DNA of 64,000 bases from contig BROG01000006.1 in NCBI GenBank assembly GCA_030159075.1, positions 1,258,001 through 1,322,000 on the forward strand, written 5' to 3'. Position numbers and translations under genes: made by a program. Shown here in pieces: positions 36,703 to 48,853 of this stretch. Every line of letters begins with the position of its first letter. The stretch's first letter is position 1. The notes below the pieces were generated by a model, which saw nothing but the letters and a program-made list of their open reading frames with translations, had not been told where the DNA came from and made no database searches. Source of the DNA: Atrina japonica (Eukaryota; Mollusca; Bivalvia; Pterioida; Pinnidae).

Positions 36703-37330
36703 ACTTTACCATACAACCATCATACAAAATTTTATAATTCAGTAACTTTACCATACAACCATCATACACAATTTTATAATTCAGTAACTTTACCATACAA
36801 CCATCATACACAATTTTATAATTCAGTAACTCTACCATACAACCATCATACACAATTTTATAATTCAGTAACTTTACCATATAACCATCATACACAATTT
36901 TATAATTCAGTAACTTAACCATATAACCATCATACACAATTTTATAATTTAGCATCTTAACCATACAACTATCATACATAATTAAACTCTACCATACAAC
37001 CATCATACACAATTTTATAATTTAGCATCTTTACCATACAACTAACATACAAAATTAAACTCTACCATACAACCATCATACACAATTTTATAATTTAGCA
37101 TCTTTACCATACAACTATCATACAATATTAAACTCTACCATACAACCATCATACACGGTTTTATAATTTAGCATCTTTTCCATACAACCATCATACACAA
37201 TTTTATAATTTAGCATCTTTACCATACAACTATCATACAAAATTAAACTCAACCATACAACCATCATACACAATTTTATAATTTCTCGAGTTTTCCATAT
37301 AAACATTACACAAAATTTTGTGAACAAGCA
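36703..37330. repeat. 42-bp tandem array with about 73-bp higher-order part
   Basis: Units of ACTTTACCATACAACCATCA plus TACACAATTTTATAATTCAGTA. From about 36950 a shorter ATTAAACTCTACC variant alternates with the full unit. Open frames here follow from the 42-bp period. Confidence 0.9.
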
Positions 37331-37529
37331 AATCAAACCATGGAACCTTCTTTTAAAATTTCATAATTCAGCAAGTTTACCACACAAATATCTTACAATA
37401 TCCACTATCATATAATTAAAGGTATTTCAGCACATTTTACCAACTTCATGTTAAGCAAAAATCTGGACAATCTTATCAAAAAACTGATCTCTCATTGCTC
37501 CTGTTTTCTGATATGTTGCATGGGTGATC

Positions 37530-37865
37530 TAGCAAAACCCTACTAGAGGTCACATGCGAATGTCCTTGAAGTGTTTCATGTTCGACCAATGAAAATAAGG
37601 CTTTGGAGATCTTGAAAATTTATCGAACAGTACAGGGATGTAAATCATTTTCATAGCGAAGAAATCTTCAGTCTGCAGAATTAATTCAGAGCATTTTTGG
37701 TGAATCAATCTTAACAACTGTTCTGAAATAAATTCTCTGTGTTCAGTGTTGTTCATAATGATCCTAATGTTCATATTCCTTCACCATTTGATAAACTTTT
37801 ATTGGTCAATCATGACACACCTCCAGAGTCACTTACATGTGACCTCCAGTCGGTTTTCTTTAGAT
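37530..37865. mobile_element. Inverted-repeat element, about 330 bp
   Basis: The left arm CTAGAGGTCACATGCGAATG ... GACCAATGAAAA and the right arm (reverse complement) CTGGAGGTCACATGTAAGTG ... GACCAATAAAAG match over about 55 bp. No clear target duplication. A 74-codon minus-strand frame within it is probably fortuitous. Confidence 0.65.
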
Positions 37866-38409
37866 CCCATCTGACATATTGGAATACTGGTAGCAATGAC
37901 AGATTTGTTTTTAATTAGATTGCGATCAGGCCAAGCTTTTGTACACTTGTAACTATGTATAGCACAATCACATGAGCCATTGTTTGGAGAGATTATTCCT
38001 ATGAATTACAACTCACATTGCAAAAGATTTTGCCAGTACAATCAAATCTATATCAAAATTGGAGTCAGTACAATCAAATCTATATCAAAATTGGAGTATA
38101 TAACTTTAGATATTATTATCTAAGTACCAAAAATAAATCAGACAGATTGGTTACGATCAATCAAGGTGCCAAAAATAATTATAATGGTATGGGACAAGTG
38201 CTGACATTTTGCCAAATATTAAATCAGACGAAAGACAAAACAAAAGGATTTCATACAAAAATGGTGACAAGGACTCTAAAAATAGATTGTACGATTCAAA
38301 GCACTGTAGAGTTGATTTATCAATTAATTTCATTATCTTAACGATCTTCGAATAATAATTAGACATGCATACTGATCACCTATTCTGCATATATATTACT
38401 ACGAATTAA
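37866..38409. other. No gene; short duplication
   Basis: TCAAAATTGGAGT-containing 29-bp segments are duplicated at 38034-38097. Nothing else recognised. Confidence 0.4.
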
Positions 38410-38497
38410 TTTTGAATAGTATTCTACGCCACATTCAACAATTTTTTCAATTAAATTCAGATGGCCAGTTTTGAATGGTGGAAGAGAGAATTACCGT
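38410..38497 (-). mobile_element. tRNA-derived SINE, family A, 3' fragment
   Basis: Tail GTTGAATGTGGCGTAGAATAC and adjacent body only. Confidence 0.6.
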
Positions 38498-38938
38498 AGT
38501 CATTTATAATGTAATAAAAAGGTCATTGACCTTTGGCATGTAGATCGCTCTTGATTACAAAGTATTCAAAACATTGGCTTCACCTAGGGGATAACTTAAG
38601 CTCAACTCCATATCACTAAAGAAATTACACAAATCTTAAAAGTTTTTATCAACTTCAGCTAATGCTGATATATAATTGGCTATAGATGATCCAGTTCAAG
38701 AACTTCCCCAGGCTTCAGTAGATTCTAGCATTCACACTAAAAACATACAGTAATAAAAAATTAGAAACCTCACATCAACATATTTTTCAGCCTTGCAATT
38801 TACAAAATGTATAACTCAAACTTAATAAAACATTTGGAAAAAGACAAAGTCCAGAACTCGTTATTTTATGGAAAAAAATAAATCCAGCATCGGAAGCATA
38901 ACTTGTATTCAGAATCATAAGACATATATGACATTTAA

Positions 38939-39194
38939 AAATTTGAATTTTGTTTAACACCACACTCAACAAATTTTCAGTTATATGGTGGCAGGCAGTT
39001 TGGTAATGGTGGAGGAGATAACACAGTTACAATGTACCTGGGAAGAGACCACCGGCCTTCCGCAATGAAACTGGCAAACTTTCTCACAAAATGAGCTTGG
39101 GTTCCAAAGAGACTCAAACCCCTGCCGAATAGAGGTGAGAGACTTCTAATGGTTTAAAGTGTGATGTTGTAATCACTCACCTGCAGAGGCACCG
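38939..39194 (-). mobile_element. tRNA-derived SINE, family A
   Basis: Body and tail (GTTGAGTGTGGTGTTAAAC) match 8542-8812. ACATTTAA on both sides (38931-38938 and 39195-39202) is a likely target duplication. Confidence 0.7.
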
Positions 39195-39202
39195 ACATTT
39201 AA

Positions 39203-39953
39203 GTTTTGTGGATGTTTCAGTTGTAAAGGTTAGCTGAGATGATATTGAACAATATAGAAGTTCAAGACAACATGAAGCTAACTACAGACAAATTTACAAA
39301 AAAAAAAAGGTCAGAAAGAGGTTTTCGTCTACTGTAATGAAACATACAAGATTTGTCCATCGACTGTGATTGTGGAGAAATTTGAGACTAAAAGCTAGAA
39401 AGCATTAGACTAGAAAAAGGAAATGAGTTAATGTAAAACAGAAAATGAACAAAATGAAAGTCAAACAGGGAATTATATCACAGAGTTTATAGATAAGCCA
39501 GTTAAGCCTGAATAGCTCACCTGGAGAAAAAGGAAAAACAAATGGACACTTTATTCTACCCAATAAGTGCCCAGGGGGCTAAAAAAATGGGAGAAAAGGG
39601 GTGGGTACTTATTGGAACCAATTTAGATTCAAATGTTGGATTACCGGGAAGATCAGTATACCAAGTATACAACATGTAATTATATATTAGTTATCCTTTT
39701 GATAATTTACGATTGGATTTGTGAAAGATGGAAAAACGGTGGGTCACATTCAACATGTCTAAAACAGGTAAATTTTAATAAGGCATGGTGACAAAGCTGT
39801 TCAAGTTTAGAAAAGATTCTCGATCGTGTGTCAAAAAAACAAACAAACCGGTAAATAAATATAAACTATAATTTAGGAGAAGGGTGCTTATTAGATAGAA
39901 TATGGTATTCAGCTTTCAGTAGAAAATATCTTCTACAAGAGACCACCTGACAA
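39203..39953. other. No gene seen
   Basis: AT-rich spacer. Confidence 0.4.
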
Positions 39954-40143
39954 TACTGTGAAACTTGTATATAACGACCTCCTTAGGGACACAAGAAAAC
40001 TGGTCTTTATAGGGAGATGGTCTTTATATAGAAGTTGATTTGTATTCAAATGATACTATTGGGGACAGCAAAAAAAAAAAAAATAGCCTTTGTGACCAGG
40101 TGGTCTTTATACACAGGTGGTTGCTAAAGCAGGTTTTACTGTA
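39954..40143. mobile_element. Tc1/mariner-type MITE
   Basis: TA-CTGTGAAACTTGTATATAACGACC at the left (first bases changed) and GCAGGTTTTACTG-TA at the right. Poly-A insertion inside. Confidence 0.7.
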
Positions 40144-40427
40144 GGTAAAAAATCCACATAAGGGGTCACCTGAAAACTTTGACCAAGTAGACCTTCTGAC
40201 CATTTTCATTTACTGTTCTGCTATCATAACTTTTTAAAGATTATGACAAAAATAGTCCAAAACATAAAATTTCCACATAAAAATGTAAAAATCACATACA
40301 TGTAAGCAATCACCTTTCTCTTTTTATTATACTTTTTAAGATAAACGCCAAAAATAGTAATGCATGAAAAGTCTGTTCAGAAGGAAAATTAACTTTCATC
40401 AGCTATCCCATAAATATCGCAGTGTAA

Positions 40428-40985
40428 TGCCTTCACACATTGCCACCGAAGCTAGCTAACAGCAATACTAAATACAACCAGAACCAGCAATCATCTACAC
40501 ACACTGCCAAAGCTAGCTAACAGCAATACTTAATGAAACTAGAACCTACACACACTGCCAGAGCTACCTAACAGCAATATTCGGTGCAACCAGAGCCAGC
40601 CATCACCTACACACATTGCCAGACCTACCTAACAGCAATACTCGATACAACCAGAGCCAGCCATTACCTACCCACACTGCCAGAGCTAGCTAAAAGCAAT
40701 AATTAATGCAACCAAAACCAACCACCACCTACATGTACACACACTGCCAGTGCTACCTAACAGAAATACTCAATGCAACCAGAGCCAGTCATCACCTACA
40801 CACATTGTCAGAGCTACATATACCTACATGTAACAGCAATGCTCAATGCAACCAGAGCCAGCCATCAACTACACACACTGCCAGAGCTACCATATACAGT
40901 ACTCAATGCAACCAGAACCAGCCATCAACTACACACAGCCAGCAGAGCTAGCTAACATCAATATTCAATGCAACACAGCCTGTCA
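40428..40985. repeat. About 63-bp tandem array
   Basis: Eight or nine imperfect copies containing CACACACTGCCAGAGCTAGC, TAACAGCAATACTCAATGC and AACCAGAGCCAGCCATCACC. One isolated unit lies at about 41470-41560. Confidence 0.85.
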
Positions 40986-41911
40986 TTGCTGATGCACAAT
41001 CAGAGTCCATGATTTTCCGTGATCACAGAATAACAGACAGAATCACAGACCAGGCAATCTTAAATGGAATAAGCATTTTTGAAAAATCTTTAAAAATTCC
41101 AATACAGGGTATTATATTCCAAACTAATGTGCTATTTCTGTGTGTTATAAACTTAATTTCTTTGTTTATTTACAATATTTCATCACTTTTCTGTATCAAT
41201 TTCTGTATTTATCCTGTATTACAAGTCAGTCTTACATTTTACATAGATTAGCATTGAAAGAAAGGGCTAACTCATTTCAACTGTCGTAATATCAATACTG
41301 AGAGACATCCAGATTCTACTCAAATGAAAATAGCTTTAATAAAATCTATGGAATTAGGTTTTCATAATGTTTACGGTGTATGCCTTTAGTTTTTTATCTT
41401 ATGAAAACAGAAAAAATGGAATTCATCAAAACTGAAAAAAGAATTGAGGCAAATTTGAAACGGAAAATCACTGCCCCTACACAATGCCTCCAAAGCTAGC
41501 TAACCCCAACACTCAATGCAACCAGAGCCAGTCATTGCCAACACACACTAGAATCAGACCTTGGTACTTATTAACTATTCAAAAATCTGATGAGGAAAGT
41601 CAAAAGTAATCTATAAATTCAACAAAATCATTCCCTTCATTTTTTACTTTCTACTTTTATAAATAACCAACCATCCCCACTGTGCTTTCTGAAGAAAAAA
41701 ATAAAAAACAGATACATGTTGAGTAGCTCTATTTGTATAATCAATTCAAACTGAAATTTCAGTTTGGCATGTTTATGCTTTAGAAGTTAATTTGAGATAA
41801 ATAACATGAAGTTTAGAACACATATATACATTGTATCATAATGATTTAATGATCATGAGGGTGTGGTTTTTTTACTTTCAATTATTGCTCACCAGTGTTT
41901 TATTATCAACT
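40986..41911. other. No gene; one outlying 63-bp unit
   Basis: AT-rich. 41470-41560 (GCTAGCTAACCCCAACACTC) is a detached copy of the 63-bp unit. Confidence 0.45.
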
Positions 41912-42002
41912 TTAATTCATCAACCCTTGAAAAAGAATGGAGTCTTCTGTAAATCAATGACTTAGGTCAGTCCAAATGTGTCTTCAGGGGTGAATGAGTT
42001 AA
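41912..42002. mobile_element. TTAA-target mini-MITE
   Basis: TTAA-TTCATCAACCCTTG at the left and GGGGTGAATGAG-TTAA at the right, with both TTAA targets intact. Confidence 0.75.
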
Positions 42003-42670
42003 TACAAAATACCACTGAAGTTAACAATCCAATCATCACAACCGTCACAAAATAAAACATAGGCAACCACACACAGCCAGAAACGACAAAATAAACCTGA
42101 TAGCTTGTTAATCTAGTCTGTGTCTGGACAGTGTTACAACTGTGTCTATAAACAAAATACGGCACAAGAATAACAGAGTTATCTCCCTTACCATTTAAAA
42201 AAATTACTCCATAAAATATCACATACATAGGGTAGGATATGTCTCTTGATTTGACTCGGGTATTAATCATCCAGCAACCTTAAAATAAGCATGGATGCTT
42301 TGGCCTAATGATGACGGTTGTGGGACAGCTTAGGTAAGCTTTAGGTTCATACATATATGAACTTAAATCAAAATATAGAAAGAATACGTTAATGGTTGTA
42401 GGACAGCTGTGGTAAACTTTAGGCTCATATGAGCTTAAATCAAAACATAGGAAGAATGATGGTTGTAGGACAGCTTAGGTAAGCTTTAGACTCATATCAG
42501 CTTAAATCAGAACACATTAAGTATAACACATTAAGCAAACAGAGAGTCTATGCTCGGGTTTCAGTTGGAAGATAAATGGGAACTTCATCAGTTTAAAAAG
42601 GTCAAATCACATCATCAGTAAAAGTAAATTTTTGTTTTGAAATGTAAGATGGTCTTTAGATGAGGCTCCT
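42003..42670. other. No gene; short duplication
   Basis: An imperfect duplication of GTAGGACAGCTTAGGTAAGC plus TTTAGGCTCATATGAGC occurs three times between 42312 and 42500. Confidence 0.45.
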
Positions 42671-42918
42671 TTATGTGTGTGTGTAGGTGTATGTGTGTGT
42701 GTGTGTAGGTGTGTGTGCATGTAGGTGTGTGTGTGTGTGTGTAGGTGTGTGTGTGTGTGTGTGTAGATGTGTGTATGTAGGTGTGTGTGTGTAGGTGTGT
42801 GTGTGTAGGGGTGTGTGTGTGTGTGTGTGTAGGTGTGTAGGTGTGTGTGTAGGTGTGTGTGTGTGTAGGTGTGTGTGTGTGTGTAGGTGTGTGTGTGTTT
42901 GTGTGTAGGTGTGTGTAG

Positions 42919-42950
<32 letters not shown>

Positions 42951-43045
42951 AGGTATGTGTGTGTGTGTGTGTGTGTAGGTATGTGTGTGTGCATGTGTGT
43001 GTGTGAGAATGCATGCATCTGTGTATGTATATGCACATGTGTATG
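42671..43045. repeat. (GT)n/(GTAG)n microsatellite
   Basis: TG tract with regular TAGG interruptions. His-Thr frames on the minus strand are artefacts. Confidence 0.95.
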
Positions 43046-43145
43046 TACCGGTATGTATGTTTTGAAAGATGTCTTAACAAACAATTGTTACACAAGACCA
43101 TCTGCCGCAAAAAGAAATCTAATCTGATAAAAAGTTCTAAGTTTA

Positions 43146-43220
43146 ACTGCCTTTTTAGAGACCACCTGTTTAAAGAACATTCCATTTAATGTCAGGTAGG
43201 GTGGTCTCCACACATTTTAT
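43146..43220. mobile_element. Fragment of Tc1/mariner-type MITE
   Basis: AGAGACCACCTGTTT and GGTAGGGTGGTCTCC are inverted halves seen in the element at 48538. Confidence 0.45.
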
Positions 43221-43342
43221 GTTATCACACGTTTTTGGCATTTTGTACATACACACATACTCCAATACGATCCTTACAAATTTAGAAATATAAAACACTA
43301 TTGATAACTTTAGTATATATAGCAACACCTGAGGGTTCTAAA

Positions 43343-43410
43343 ATCTTAACTTGTCAACCCCTGAAATCAAATTTGGACCTGGCCATTTCAAAGAATGGTT
43401 AAGTCCACTG
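43343..43410. mobile_element. TTAA mini-MITE, half element
   Basis: TTAA-CTTGTCAACCCCTGAAATC; the right end is lost. Confidence 0.45.
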
Positions 43411-43470
43411 TCAGAATCAGGATTGTATGATTTAGAATAAAAGTTTCATAATAATTTTTCATGCAATATG

Positions 43471-43558
43471 AACTTGTTCACCCCTAAATTATGGCAGTAG
43501 ACCATGTTATTTATTGATTTGGATGAGTCTAAGTGTGACCGCAGGGTTAATGAGTTAA
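43471..43558. mobile_element. TTAA mini-MITE
   Basis: CTTGTTCACCCCTAAAT at the left and AGGGTTAATGAG-TTAA at the right. The left TTAA has decayed. Confidence 0.6.
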
Positions 43559-45960
43559 GCCTTTCAAACCCACAGATTATAATAGATTTGTCTAATAGAC
43601 TCCTTTAAGATATTAACTGTATTCCTGCTAATCTCTCCAGCGCACTTTACATTTCCAAGTGGTATCAAATAGTTTTGTACCCAATACAAATCATAATCAA
43701 TGAAATATAAATCACGCACATGGTACAACTTGCCCTTCGAAGCGTAGAATTTGTCTTGGGTATGAAACCTTTTGGGCACGAAACTTCTTGATGCAACTCG
43801 AAAGTGTGCAGGTAAAATTCGTAGGAACGCACTTGTGTTAAAAGGGTCTATATTACAGAAATGTAGTTTACCATAAAAATATTTGCCGATGAAACGGTAG
43901 TCTTAAGTCCAAATCCTCACGTGTTTGCCGATTGACAAATATTTCAAGGTCAAATTTTGTAATAAAGCTCCTGAGGGATCTATAGTAACAGTATGTCTGA
44001 TACAGGAGGAGATGACATCTCCACACTCAGTTCCAGTTTTACTAAAGTGTAAGATTACTTTTTGCTCCCTAGTCCAAATTTATACAATCCAATCAGAACA
44101 CTTCCTCTACACAAGGTTAAGGTTATAACAAAACATTTGTCTGAAACATTTATATGGTGCTAAAAAAAAACAGCATCAAAACTTATAAAAAAAAGGTCAA
44201 AGGTCATGGTCATGATCACATGATAATTTTTTTTACTTTACTTACATGTATTTTGAAAAATATCAAAACAATGAATTTTAAATATAACAGATTGGGCCTT
44301 ACTACTATGCTAAAGAAAAAAACAGAATTCTGAACTTTAACTTTGAAAGTCATTATTTCACACTTCTGGGTATCAGACAAATATTTAAAAAAAAAAAAAA
44401 AAATTTAACAATATCCATCATTCTTCTTATTCAATCAAGTTGGCCATTCTAAAATATAACTCTTAAATTATACAATTACTCAATATTGATAATAACATAT
44501 TACGGTTTAAATATAGCTATTAATAGGATGAAATAGAAATTACTGGTAACAGAAATATAATTTACACATAACATTTTTGTACAAACCTCTGGGAATTACG
44601 TTGATATAGACAAAATTTAGGTCTTTTTTGGTTTGTGTCAGGAAAATGAAGAAACAGACATGTGATATGTGCATGTATACCCGAGAGTTTATTACAAAAA
44701 CATTAAATATGAATAATTTAGGTCAACTGACACCATTACAGGATGTGGAAATGGTCCGATGGTTGTCAAATTACGAAAATATATCATAATTTCTGGGCAA
44801 TTATTAGTAATGAGAATTTCACTAATGACACTAGGCTATCGAATATTTTTCGATATCCAATGTTTTCGACAGGAAATAAAACATAATATCAATTTCCTTC
44901 TGACGTATTTTCCTGAAATGCAAGGTAATCCATGCTTTATGGCTAGTAATATAACAATGCTATAGATAAAGTGTTGGGAATTAATTTCAGAAATAACAAA
45001 ATTGACTTTCCTGTTTTTCCGGTCATAATTATTTATTAAATAAAAAAACATAAGAACTGAACAGAAAAACAAAGACAGGGCATACCAATAAAAACGTTAA
45101 AACCAAGTAAGTCTGAGTATTTACTTATCTCAAAATTTCTCAACCAATCAGATTTCATAATTAGGCCATTCCAAGATTTTTCTTTGTTTAGCATCCACTG
45201 ATAAATAGGTTTTGAAATTATAAAACCAAAAAAAAAAAAAAAATAAATAAAAAAGAGACATCTAGGGGAAAAAATAGGGAAATAGCACTAAAATAAAAGA
45301 AATTGAGTAAGACCAAATTTTGAGAAAACTTGATTTTAAGTATTTCTTTATTATAGCAATTGGCCTGGATAATCACCATTAGAATGACGGATATATTATT
45401 TATTTTTTATCAAAACAAATGTATAAACTATGTGCTGTTGTTATATCGACATGGGTTTGTTTGAATTTGTTAGAAGAGCATATTTCGCGAAATTGTGGGG
45501 AAAAACCACCTTTAATATAAAACTTGGTGTTTTTGTTTTTTTGACATACATGTAAGAGACAAGGTTTCAGCAGCCATTTAACATTGGCTACTAAATCTTA
45601 CCTGTTTAACTGCTAATTTTTATAGCTGCCGGAAATAGAAAATATGATTTTAAAGCCTCGTAGATTATACCTTCCTTTTATCCCATCAAACACTCAAGAA
45701 CTTGGACTTACCTGAAAATAGAAAATAAACAGGCTCATATAAAATATGATTTAAAATTTAGTATCATGATAGAAATTTGTGCACATGTAATACTGGTAAA
45801 GACATGAATTGTCAGATGAAGGCAATGTCAAATACTGGAGAACATGGCTACAGCTAAAAACCTGTAGAGGGCAGTAATTAAAAGATGTTGGCACAACATA
45901 ATACAAACACACATTTTAAAAATATTGAGTTTTTTTTTTTTTATCAGAAAACATTAAACA
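43559..45960. other. 2.4 kb without a supported gene
   Basis: A minus-strand stretch open for about 110 codons (43564-43897) has protein-like composition but no start, splice site or recognised match. Poly-A at about 44387 and 45229. Isolated donor-like AG/GTAAG sites near 45600 and 45715 lack coding sequence beside them. Confidence 0.4.
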
Positions 45961-47452
45961 AATCATGGATTCAAGCCTTGCTAATCTCTCTAAATCCCCG
46001 TTCACACGATCATAGTGTTTTTGGTCAAAGTTTTTGAAGCAAACTTTGATGATGTGAACAGTCAAAGAAAACTTTTATCAAAGTCCATCAAAGAATTTTT
46101 ACCAACTTTGATGGAATAGAAACTCATCTTATTTTTCTTCAAACTTTGAAAGACTTTGATGGAATTGAGACAATCAAAGCAGATATTTGATATGACGTAA
46201 TCAATGTTTACATGTTTCAAGCACATGGTTCCCACATTTTCTTGTACAAGTCGCTCAAAAACTTTGACATTGAACAGGCGACATCATCAAAAAAACTTTG
46301 ACGAAGTTTTCTTTGACGGACTTTGACAAAGAAAACTTAGATTGTGTGAAGGGGGCTTAACCGTAGATTCAAGACTTGCTAATCTCTCTATCAGTGGATT
46401 CAAGCCTTGCTAATTTCTGTAACCGTGGATTAAAGCCTTGCTAATCTCTCTAACCATGGTTTCAAACCTTGCTAATCTCTCTAACCATGGATTAAAGCCT
46501 TGCTAATCTCTCTAACCATGGATTCAAACCTTGCTAATCTCTCTAACCATGGATTAAAGCCTTGCTAATCTCTCTAACCATGGATTCAAGCTTTGCTAAT
46601 CTCTCTAACCATGGATTCAAGCATTGCTAATCTCTCTAACCATGGATTCAAGCTTTGCTAATCTCTCTAACCATGGATTCAAGCTTTGCTAATCTCTCTA
46701 ACCATGGATTCAAGCATTGCTAATCTCTCTAACCATGGATTCAAGCATTGCTAATATCTCTAACCATGGATTCAAGCATTGCTAATATCTCTAACCATGG
46801 ATTAAAGCCTTGCTAATCTCTCTAACCATGGATTAAAGCCTTGCTAATCTCTCTAACCATGGATTCAAGCATTGCTAATCTCTCTAACAGTGGATTCAAA
46901 CCTTGCTAATTTCTCTAACAGTGGATTCAAACCTTGCTAATCTCTCTAACAGTGGATTCAAACCTTGCCAATATCTCTAACCATGGATTAAAGACTTGCT
47001 AATCTCTCTAACCATGGATTCAAGCCTTGCTAATCTTTCTAACCATGGATTCAAGCATTGCTAATCTCTCTAACAGTGGATTCAAACCTTGCTAATTTCT
47101 CTAACAGTGGATTCAAACCTTGCTAATCTCTCTAACAGTGGATTCAAACCTTGCCAATATCTCTAACCATGGATTAAAGCCTTGCTAATCTCTCTAACAA
47201 TGGATTCAAGCTTTGCTAATCTCTCTAACCATGGATTCAAGCTTTGCTAATCTCTCTAACCATGGATTCAAGCTTTGCTAATCTCTCTAACCATGGATTC
47301 AAGCTTTGCTAATCTCTCTAACCATGGATTCAAGCTTTGCTAATCTCTCTAACCATGGATTCAAGCTTTGCTAATCTCTCTAACCATGGATTCAAGCTTT
47401 GCTAATCTCTCTAACCATGGATTCAAGCTTTGCTAATCTCTCTAACCATGAA
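45961..47452. repeat. 31-bp tandem array, split by a MITE
   Basis: About 36 copies of ACCATGGATTCAAGCTTTGC plus TAATCTCTCTA, with ATTAAAGCC, AAACC, AACAGTGG and GCATT variants. One unit is left of the inserted element (45994-46357), the rest right of it. The last 8-9 copies are identical. Confidence 0.95.
45994..46357. mobile_element. PIF/Harbinger-type MITE, 364 bp, TAA duplication
   Basis: Left end ATCCCCGTTCACACGATC and right end (reverse complement) AGCCCCCTTCACACAATC are inverted. TAA flanks both ends (45991-45993 and 46358-46360), and the array unit reads CTCTCTAACC uninterrupted elsewhere. The interior is rich in CAAAGT/ACTTTG in both orientations. A 3-bp TWA-type duplication is characteristic of PIF/Harbinger. 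Confidence 0.75.
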
Positions 47453-47621
47453 TACTACAAAAGACATTGGTTGGGACATCAAGAAACACAGAAATTGGTT
47501 TATTGTGTGCAGAAAGTCCCTATCTAAAATTTGTTATAGAATTACTTTTCAACTACGTATATATAGAGGTGCAGATGGGGATCATTTATTGATTCGTTAT
47601 GTGCATGAATTCATACAAACC

Positions 47622-47769
47622 TGGGGCCCGTTTTAGGAAAGGTTCTAAATCCTAAATCCTAACTTTAAGTCCTAACTACCATGGCAACGCATAGTGATTG
47701 GTCAGTCCCATGACAATTAGGACTAAGAAATTGGCTTTAAGACTTAGGACCTTTCGTAAAACCGGCCCC
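47622..47769. mobile_element. MITE with GGGGCC ends, about 148 bp
   Basis: Left GGGGCCCGTTTTAGGAAAGG and right CTTTCGTAAAACCGGCCCC are inverted, as are the adjoining CCTAA/TTAGG motifs. The GGCCGGTTTTACGAAAGG type of end is widespread in marine invertebrates. Confidence 0.7.
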
Positions 47770-48065
47770 TAGTTTGTTATATTCAAGTTTTACTGCAATA
47801 TGGTTTCTTACTTTCTTCAGTAAAACGTACAAGCAACATCTTTTGTCTTACCTTCATGCTGTATTTAGCATGTGCATAATTGTGAATGACGGGCCACCTT
47901 AAAGTGACAGGTGATTCAAAGGTGTGTTAGTAGGCTACAGAATGTCATTGATTTAGTGGCAAAACAATTCTTGTAAAGGAGAAAAAATTCAATTTTGTGC
48001 TGAAAATAAAATTTCTTTTTTATTGTATTTTTGTTTTTTAAGGTATATGCGAAAGACAACAAGTA
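47770..48065. other. No gene seen
   Basis: Short AT-rich spacer. Confidence 0.4.
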
Positions 48066-48477
48066 CTGGGCCTGAAGTCACCAAATTTACTTAGTACTCA
48101 ACCTCAACTAACTTTTCATGATTTTAAGGTAAAAACATGCAAAATTAATTCTGTAGCTGGTCTGATGTTTGTATATTGACAGCATACAATTGTAAATAAT
48201 GATCGAAATGATTGCTAATTTGAAGAAAACCTGAGAAATATTAAAAAATAGTTTGAGTACGTACTCAAATTTTGAGTACCGTACTCAACGTATTTATTCA
48301 TTTTTTTTTACATGAAAATTTTAAGTGGGATGCAAAAATTTATATTTGACTGATGTAAAATAATAATCTTTCCTAATTACTCAAACCCAAAAATGTACAA
48401 GCAATTTACTACAGTCAAAATAACGAAATAACAGTTGAGCTTGAGTATTGAGTAAATTTGGTGACTTCGGGCCCAGA
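48066..48477. mobile_element. Palindromic GGGCC-ended MITE
   Basis: CTGGGCCTGAAGTCACC at the left, GGTGACTTCGGGCCCAG at the right, and a perfect 18-bp palindrome TTTGAGTACGTACTCAAA near the centre (about 48252). Confidence 0.8.
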
Positions 48478-48537
48478 TGACTTACACTACAATTATGACT
48501 ATTATTCATATTATGATCATTACCAAAGCTGAATCAT

Positions 48538-48794
48538 TACAGTGAAACCTGTTTTGAAAGACCACCTGTCTTTTGAGACCACCTGTCTTTTGAGACCACA
48601 TTCTAAAAACCACTTGGTTTAATAATCCTTTAAACTCATTCACCCCTAAAGACACATTTGGACTTATCTGAGTCATTGATTTATAGAAGAGTTCATTCTT
48701 TCTCAGGGGTTGATACTTTAAATAAAACCTCTTTTGAGAGAGACCACATTTCAGTGGCTGATGGGGTGGTCTCTTGAGACAGGTTCCATTTTAC
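48538..48794. mobile_element. Tc1/mariner-type MITE carrying a nested TTAA MITE
   Basis: TA-CAGTGAAACCTG at the left, GAGACAGGTTCCATTTTA at the right, GAGACCACC/GGTGGTCTC halves inside. It is interrupted at 48629-48722 by another element. Confidence 0.7.
48629..48722. mobile_element. TTAA mini-MITE nested in another MITE
   Basis: CTCATTCACCCCTAAAGAC ... TCAGGGGTTGATAC, with TTTAAA on both sides. Its insertion postdates the host element. Confidence 0.75.
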
Positions 48795-48853
48795 CACCAT
48801 AACTATACATCTCATTTTCCAGAAATATATTCAGGACAGAAAAATTACATCTC

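Noticed and set aside
36490..36918. 142-codon plus-strand frame
   Set aside because: It spans a dispersed repeat and then the 42-bp array.
41962..42270. 102-codon minus-strand hydrophobic frame
   Set aside because: The last part lies in a TTAA MITE and it contains GGGAGATAACTC, a motif I associate with molluscan non-coding DNA; no splice or start support.
42607..43185. His-Thr rich 192-codon frame
   Set aside because: It is the (GT)n microsatellite translated with short unrelated ends.
43564..43897. About 110 open codons on the minus strand
   Set aside because: Protein-like composition, but no ATG at the start, no convincing splice sites and no recognised family; several frames this long are expected by chance.
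45590..45730. AG/GTAAG donor-like sites on the minus strand
   Set aside because: No coding-like sequence next to them, so an exon cannot be supported.
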